From CAZFBR01 sp035353495 [NCBI: uncultured bacterium] (GTDB lineage: Bacteria > DAOPZR01), in NCBI GenBank assembly GCA_964517215.1, contig CAZFBR010000140.1, positions 1 to 9,033 of the forward strand: 9,033 nt of DNA. The letters run 5' to 3'. The notes beneath the pieces were generated by a model. The model saw only the letters and a program-made list of their open reading frames with translations. It was not told the DNA's origin and did not search any database. This document shows positions 7,201-9,033 of the stretch, piece after piece (position 1 is the first letter of the stretch; each line of letters starts with the position of its first letter). A program made the position numbers and the translations under genes.

Positions 7201-9033
7201 AATTTTACGGCAGGCGATACCCTGGTGATCTGTGATGTCATGATGGCGACCCCGATGCTGCGCAATTACTGGGGTACCGCGGACAGCGCCGCCATCGCGG
7301 CGCGCATCGGCGGAAGCTATTCGTGGAACGTGCAGTACCAGCCCTATCGTTTCTATCCTGTCGACACCGCCCCGGGCGCGGATACCATTGCCCCGGCCAC
7401 GCCGGACACTATTACCGCCGCGGGTGTTGACACGGGAACGGTGCACATCAGCTGGGCGGCGGTACTGGACAACGAGGATTCCGGCGGTCCGTGCGGCGAC
7501 CTCGACGGCTACTCGCTGTTGCGCCGCCAGCAGGGTGATATTGCCTGGGCGGAACTGACCAGCATCGGGGCCGGGACCGAGGAATACGCCGACGCCAGCG
7601 TGTCGTCGGGTGTGCTGTACTGGTACGCGGTGGCGGCGTATGACAGCAAGGCGCCTTACGTCAATGAATCGTGGCTGAGCGGCGCGGTGTCGGCCATGGC
7701 GCTGATTGACACTTCGGGCGCCAATGCCTGGTATGTGAACGACGGGGCGATGGCCGGCGACCGGTTCACCTCGACGATTGGCGTCTTCGCCAACCCGGGC
7801 ACCTCGCCCGATTCCCCGGCCATCAGCATCGGGAGCATCCTGCCCTATGTGTCGCCCGGCGACACGATTTTTATTGATGCCGGAACCTACAGTGAAACCT
7901 TCACCATTCCGTGCGATTCGCTGGCCATTATCGGGGCGAGCGAAACGCTGACAGTCATTATGGCCAGCGGGACGGATACGGGCATTTACGCCCTGAACCG
8001 GTCGGGGCTGCTGCTCAGCGGTCTTGAGGTCGAAGCGGCTGCGTCGGGGGTGTACTGGCAGGGGGTGACCGGGTCGCGGCTCGAACATGTGGCGACCAAT
8101 GGCTGCGGCAGCGGCATGGTGCTCGAACACGGTGACAATAACACCATTATCGCGGCCCGCTGTGAGTCGAGCACCAGTCCGGGCCTGTGTCTGTACGACG
8201 AACAGCATGCGCAGGTCAGCGCCTCGCAATTCTCGCAAACGACGATGGGGGCGGGCCTGCATGCCATCAGCAGCGACAATCTGCTCATCAGCGGCAACAG
8301 CGCCTACAACAACTCGGGCGCCGGGTTTTTGCTGCAGGATTGCGCGAATGCGTATGTGGCCGACAACAAAATCTCCTGCGGCACGATGTATAGCGGCATT
8401 GAACTGGCGACCAGTTCGTCCTGCCTGGTGGTGGGGAACAGCGTTGCCAGCGGGTATTACGGGATCAGCGATTCGCAGGGTGTCGGCAATGTCTTTACCG
8501 CCAATACCACATCAAACCAGACAATGGCGCAATATGCGCAGTACGGCGCCAACAGCAACACCTGGCGGAAGAACAATCTCGGAAGCATGATGAACAGCGT
8601 GTATTGCGATTCCGCCGCCGCGCCGCTTGATTTCACCAACAACTGGCTGGGCACAACGGATTCCGCGCTGATTCCCACCTACTTCAGCTCCGGCAGCGCC
8701 GCCATCCAGTATATTCCGTACCGGCTGACGGTGGTGGATACCGCGCCGGGTGCGGACACGGTTGCGCCGGCAGTGGTGACCGACCTCGACGGCAGCGTCG
8801 GCGGCGGGCTGGTGTCGCTGGAATGGTCGGTGCCGTCGCTCGACGAAGAAGGCAACGGCCTGTCCGATCTTGAAGGGTATCATGTCTGGCGGACCGCCAG
8901 CGGCATCACCATGTTGGCCGGGATCAGCTACAGCAACCGCTTTGACGATTCGGCGGTGAGTCACGGCACCTGGTACACCTACCGGGTCACCGCCTTTGAC
9001 TATGCGCCCCTGATAAATGAAAGCTGGTATTCG
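4261..9033 (+). CDS. Giant secreted multi-module right-handed beta-helix / Fn3-like protein, 3' end beyond the window
   Basis: The frame was read codon by codon from ATG 4261 to the window edge: 1591 codons with no stop. Residues 1-24 are a signal peptide (MHMR, then a hydrophobic core VLFFVSLFIVLTAALSV, cleavage near SAA). Three super-modules follow, opened by WYVND at 26, 676 and 1157. Each begins with a DUF1565-like entry (SP..., then GDTxYIDAGTY or a variant) and continues into Asn/Gly/Ser-rich parallel beta-helix rungs of the NosD/Beta_helix type with recurring N-x-I and GNxI/GNxV steps. The helix ends in NWWG/NYWG/NWLG (402, 1002, 1461). A linker follows, Y-x-P-(W/Y)-R...D-T-(T/A)-P-G-A-D-T-(V/I)-A-P, at 426-445, 1026-1045 and 1484-1503. 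Each module closes with an Fn3-like domain (GYxxxR and A(Y/F)D motifs). Module 1 alone has an extra beta-sandwich-like domain (about 541-668). The likely location is the cell surface or medium, with carbohydrate binding or adhesion plausible. No polysaccharide-lyase or hydrolase active site was recognised. Any C-terminal anchor or secretion signal lies outside the window. Confidence 0.9.
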   Translation, partial: MHMRVLFFVSLFIVLTAALSVSAATWYVNDDATGNDVFTGVAGNDVNSGTDTASPKRNISTVVALASANDTIYIDNGFYQDTPIVITVSNLTIIGADSRYTTVDCAVADSNAFIAVGQSNLAIRNLGITGSYNGIDFSNVDYSEISGDSISGNSYTGIYFYNYSSYNRIVGNNLAYNNGNAGVFINYGDNNLIADNYFAFQNTTNGAIKLAYTAGDSVINNRCDTSATAIDLLGADAAYVGGNIVVFATTGISVTTGGDSNVVTGNTISQGTGNAINCNSNDNLFADNSISGFQNGVANYGQRNVFRSNRIGGCTDYGILLSSASNGVLIGNRVVNCQDAGLYLSGSSGNLITGNDFDSNATTQISVASCSDTLVKNNILAPPLYPTGGISITAGVLHAVQNWWGSVDSAAVNAQVTGAGSGGVTYEPWRLNMIDTTPGADTVAPEPPSVVTCTPGVGTIIVGWTPSLFNEDGSFHGGSGVAGYRIYRTFAFDSWIVVANVGAGVTAYADTGLGTGVTAYYQVFAYDSHTPHYNVGWCDTMASATTFGGMASVTMQFMNATYVLAVDSYAVGDTAYLQVEAADANEDTAATDSMTLRVVNVTSGDSDWVTLFETAVSSGAFRGTFLLVAGDSVSGNLQLGVTAGEVVRADTGEIGTVIDTVTVVAAPPNTAGPNAWYVNDTATAGDLFCTVAGNAGYNGLSPTSPCSSLATVLGQVTTGDTVYIDAGTYSGNWTITDVVGIVLQGADSSATVLQVSGAADGLTLTGCTGCVIADLRVTGAPSGYSGIVLNGSPQATLQNATVSGNDMAGIRLYNYSLSASISNCAVDSNSSYGIYIESSSEVMVYGTAIRSNVNGVYGVSSSLLTVEDCLIDSSIAYGVYLPTGCDSAMLAGNRITRNGSTGVYGVPYALLTDNVVTGNVSGIVADIGAQLRGNLVAANSAYGLSVTGMYVQASLNEFGGNGTAAVGLQGGATNSNVHHNNFTAGDTLVICDVMMATPMLRNYWGTADSAAIAARIGGSYSWNVQYQPYRFYPVDTAPGADTIAPATPDTITAAGVDTGTVHISWAAVLDNEDSGGPCGDLDGYSLLRRQQGDIAWAELTSIGAGTEEYADASVSSGVLYWYAVAAYDSKAPYVNESWLSGAVSAMALIDTSGANAWYVNDGAMAGDRFTSTIGVFANPGTSPDSPAISIGSILPYVSPGDTIFIDAGTYSETFTIPCDSLAIIGASETLTVIMASGTDTGIYALNRSGLLLSGLEVEAAASGVYWQGVTGSRLEHVATNGCGSGMVLEHGDNNTIIAARCESSTSPGLCLYDEQHAQVSASQFSQTTMGAGLHAISSDNLLISGNSAYNNSGAGFLLQDCANAYVADNKISCGTMYSGIELATSSSCLVVGNSVASGYYGISDSQGVGNVFTANTTSNQTMAQYAQYGANSNTWRKNNLGSMMNSVYCDSAAAPLDFTNNWLGTTDSALIPTYFSSGSAAIQYIPYRLTVVDTAPGADTVAPAVVTDLDGSVGGGLVSLEWSVPSLDEEGNGLSDLEGYHVWRTASGITMLAGISYSNRFDDSAVSHGTWYTYRVTAFDYAPLINESWYS
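4336..6285 (+). repeat. Protein super-module 1 of the beta-helix protein
   Basis: Residues 26-675. The order is WYVND entry, the longest beta-helix of the three (about 400 aa from W26 to the linker Tyr426), the NWWG cap, the linker with TTPGADTVAP, an Fn3-like domain (about 446-545, with GYRIYRT at 483-489 and AYDSHTP at 525-531), and then the extra domain found only here. The helix is especially rich in Asn and Tyr (for example FYNYSSYN near 160-167), which makes the DNA here AT-richer than the upstream genes. Confidence 0.8.
5881..6264 (+). other. Extra beta-sandwich-like domain present only in module 1
   Basis: Residues about 541-668, between the first Fn3-like domain and the second WYVND. 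The pattern AVGDTAYLQVEAADANEDTA, then DSMTLRVVNVTSGDSDWVTLFET, then SGAFRGTFLL resembles a recurrent domain of bacterial surface proteins (GDTvxixVxDxDxNxdp...vtvtsxsGDxexvxLtETgxxTGxFxGxi). The boundaries are approximate and the assignment is from pattern memory. Modules 2 and 3 go straight from Fn3 to the next module or to the window edge. Confidence 0.6.
6286..7728 (+). repeat. Protein super-module 2 of the beta-helix protein
   Basis: Residues 676-1156. WYVND (676-680) and SPTSPCSSLATVL lead to GDTVYIDAGTYSGNW. The beta-helix runs to about residue 1000 and is followed by RNYWGTADSAAI, the linker YQPYR...DTAPGADTIAP (1026-1045) and an Fn3-like domain with DGYSLLRR (1082-1089) and AAYDSKAPYVNESW. 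The DNA is diverged from modules 1 and 3 while the motifs are kept, pointing to an old duplication maintained at protein level. Confidence 0.8.
7729..9033 (+). repeat. Protein super-module 3 of the beta-helix protein, cut by the window edge
   Basis: Residues 1157-1591. WYVND (1157-1161) and TSPDSPAISIGSIL lead to GDTIFIDAGTYSE. The beta-helix runs to about 1458 and is followed by TNNWLGTTDSALI, the linker YIPYR...DTAPGADTVAP (1484-1503) and an Fn3-like domain with EGYHVWRT (1538-1545) and AFDYAPLINESWYS, where the window ends. The Fn3-like domain looks nearly complete, so either a fourth module or a C-terminal domain should follow. Confidence 0.8.

Noticed and set aside
7093-8262. A 389-codon open frame on the minus strand
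   Set aside because: A shadow of modules 2 and 3 of the beta-helix gene. It is Arg/His/Gly-rich with no domain signature and no ribosome binding site judged convincing.
4261-9033. DNA-level tandem repeats or a CRISPR-like array within the beta-helix gene
   Set aside because: The repetition is at protein level only. The DNA of corresponding motifs (for example near 5572, 7374 and 8747) is diverged, with no identical spaced units.
4261-9033. Polysaccharide lyase or pectinase activity for the beta-helix protein
   Set aside because: No catalytic motif of a known beta-helix enzyme family was recognised on reading the translation. The fold alone does not support an enzymatic call.

Overview
The window looks like chromosomal DNA from a GC-rich bacterium, probably a Gram-negative, poorly characterised lineage. 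This rests on strong Shine-Dalgarno sites, sigma-70-like promoters, a rho-independent terminator, and a very large secreted parallel beta-helix/Fn3-like protein of a kind often met in uncultured phyla. No rRNA, tRNA or marker gene is present, so the taxonomic statement is an inference. All supported genes lie on the + strand. No mobile element, CRISPR array or RNA gene was seen.

Region 1 (1-1454): the 3' part of a membrane-anchored DUF4349-type protein with an anti-sigma-factor-like layout, running in from the left edge and closed by a strong GC-rich terminator with a GCAA loop.

Region 2 (1455-4120): a compact three-gene unit behind a promoter at 1470-1498. A 50-residue, very basic small protein is followed by a CDP-alcohol phosphotransferase fused to a C-terminal Rossmann-like domain. 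That gene overlaps by one base a family 2 glycosyltransferase with an unassigned C-terminal extension. The last two genes are translationally coupled and plausibly make and then glycosylate a phospholipid or phospho-polyol head group at the cytoplasmic membrane. The substrate cannot be read from the sequence.

Region 3 (4121-9033): an AT-richer 140-base intergenic stretch with a near-consensus promoter (TTGACC, 17 bases, TATAAA) and a very strong ribosome binding site. It leads into one giant open frame, uninterrupted from 4261 to the right edge (1591 codons, no stop found on codon-by-codon reading). The frame encodes a secreted protein with a signal peptide and three successive super-modules. 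Each super-module has a WYVND entry motif, a right-handed beta-helix, an Asn-Trp/Tyr-Trp-Gly cap, a Tyr-x-Pro-(Trp/Tyr)-Arg...Pro-Gly-Ala-Asp-Thr linker and an Fn3-like domain. The first module alone carries an extra beta-sandwich-like domain. The many long minus-strand open frames over this gene are shadows of it. This modular protein and the fused phosphotransferase/glycosyltransferase pair are the two items most worth following up.
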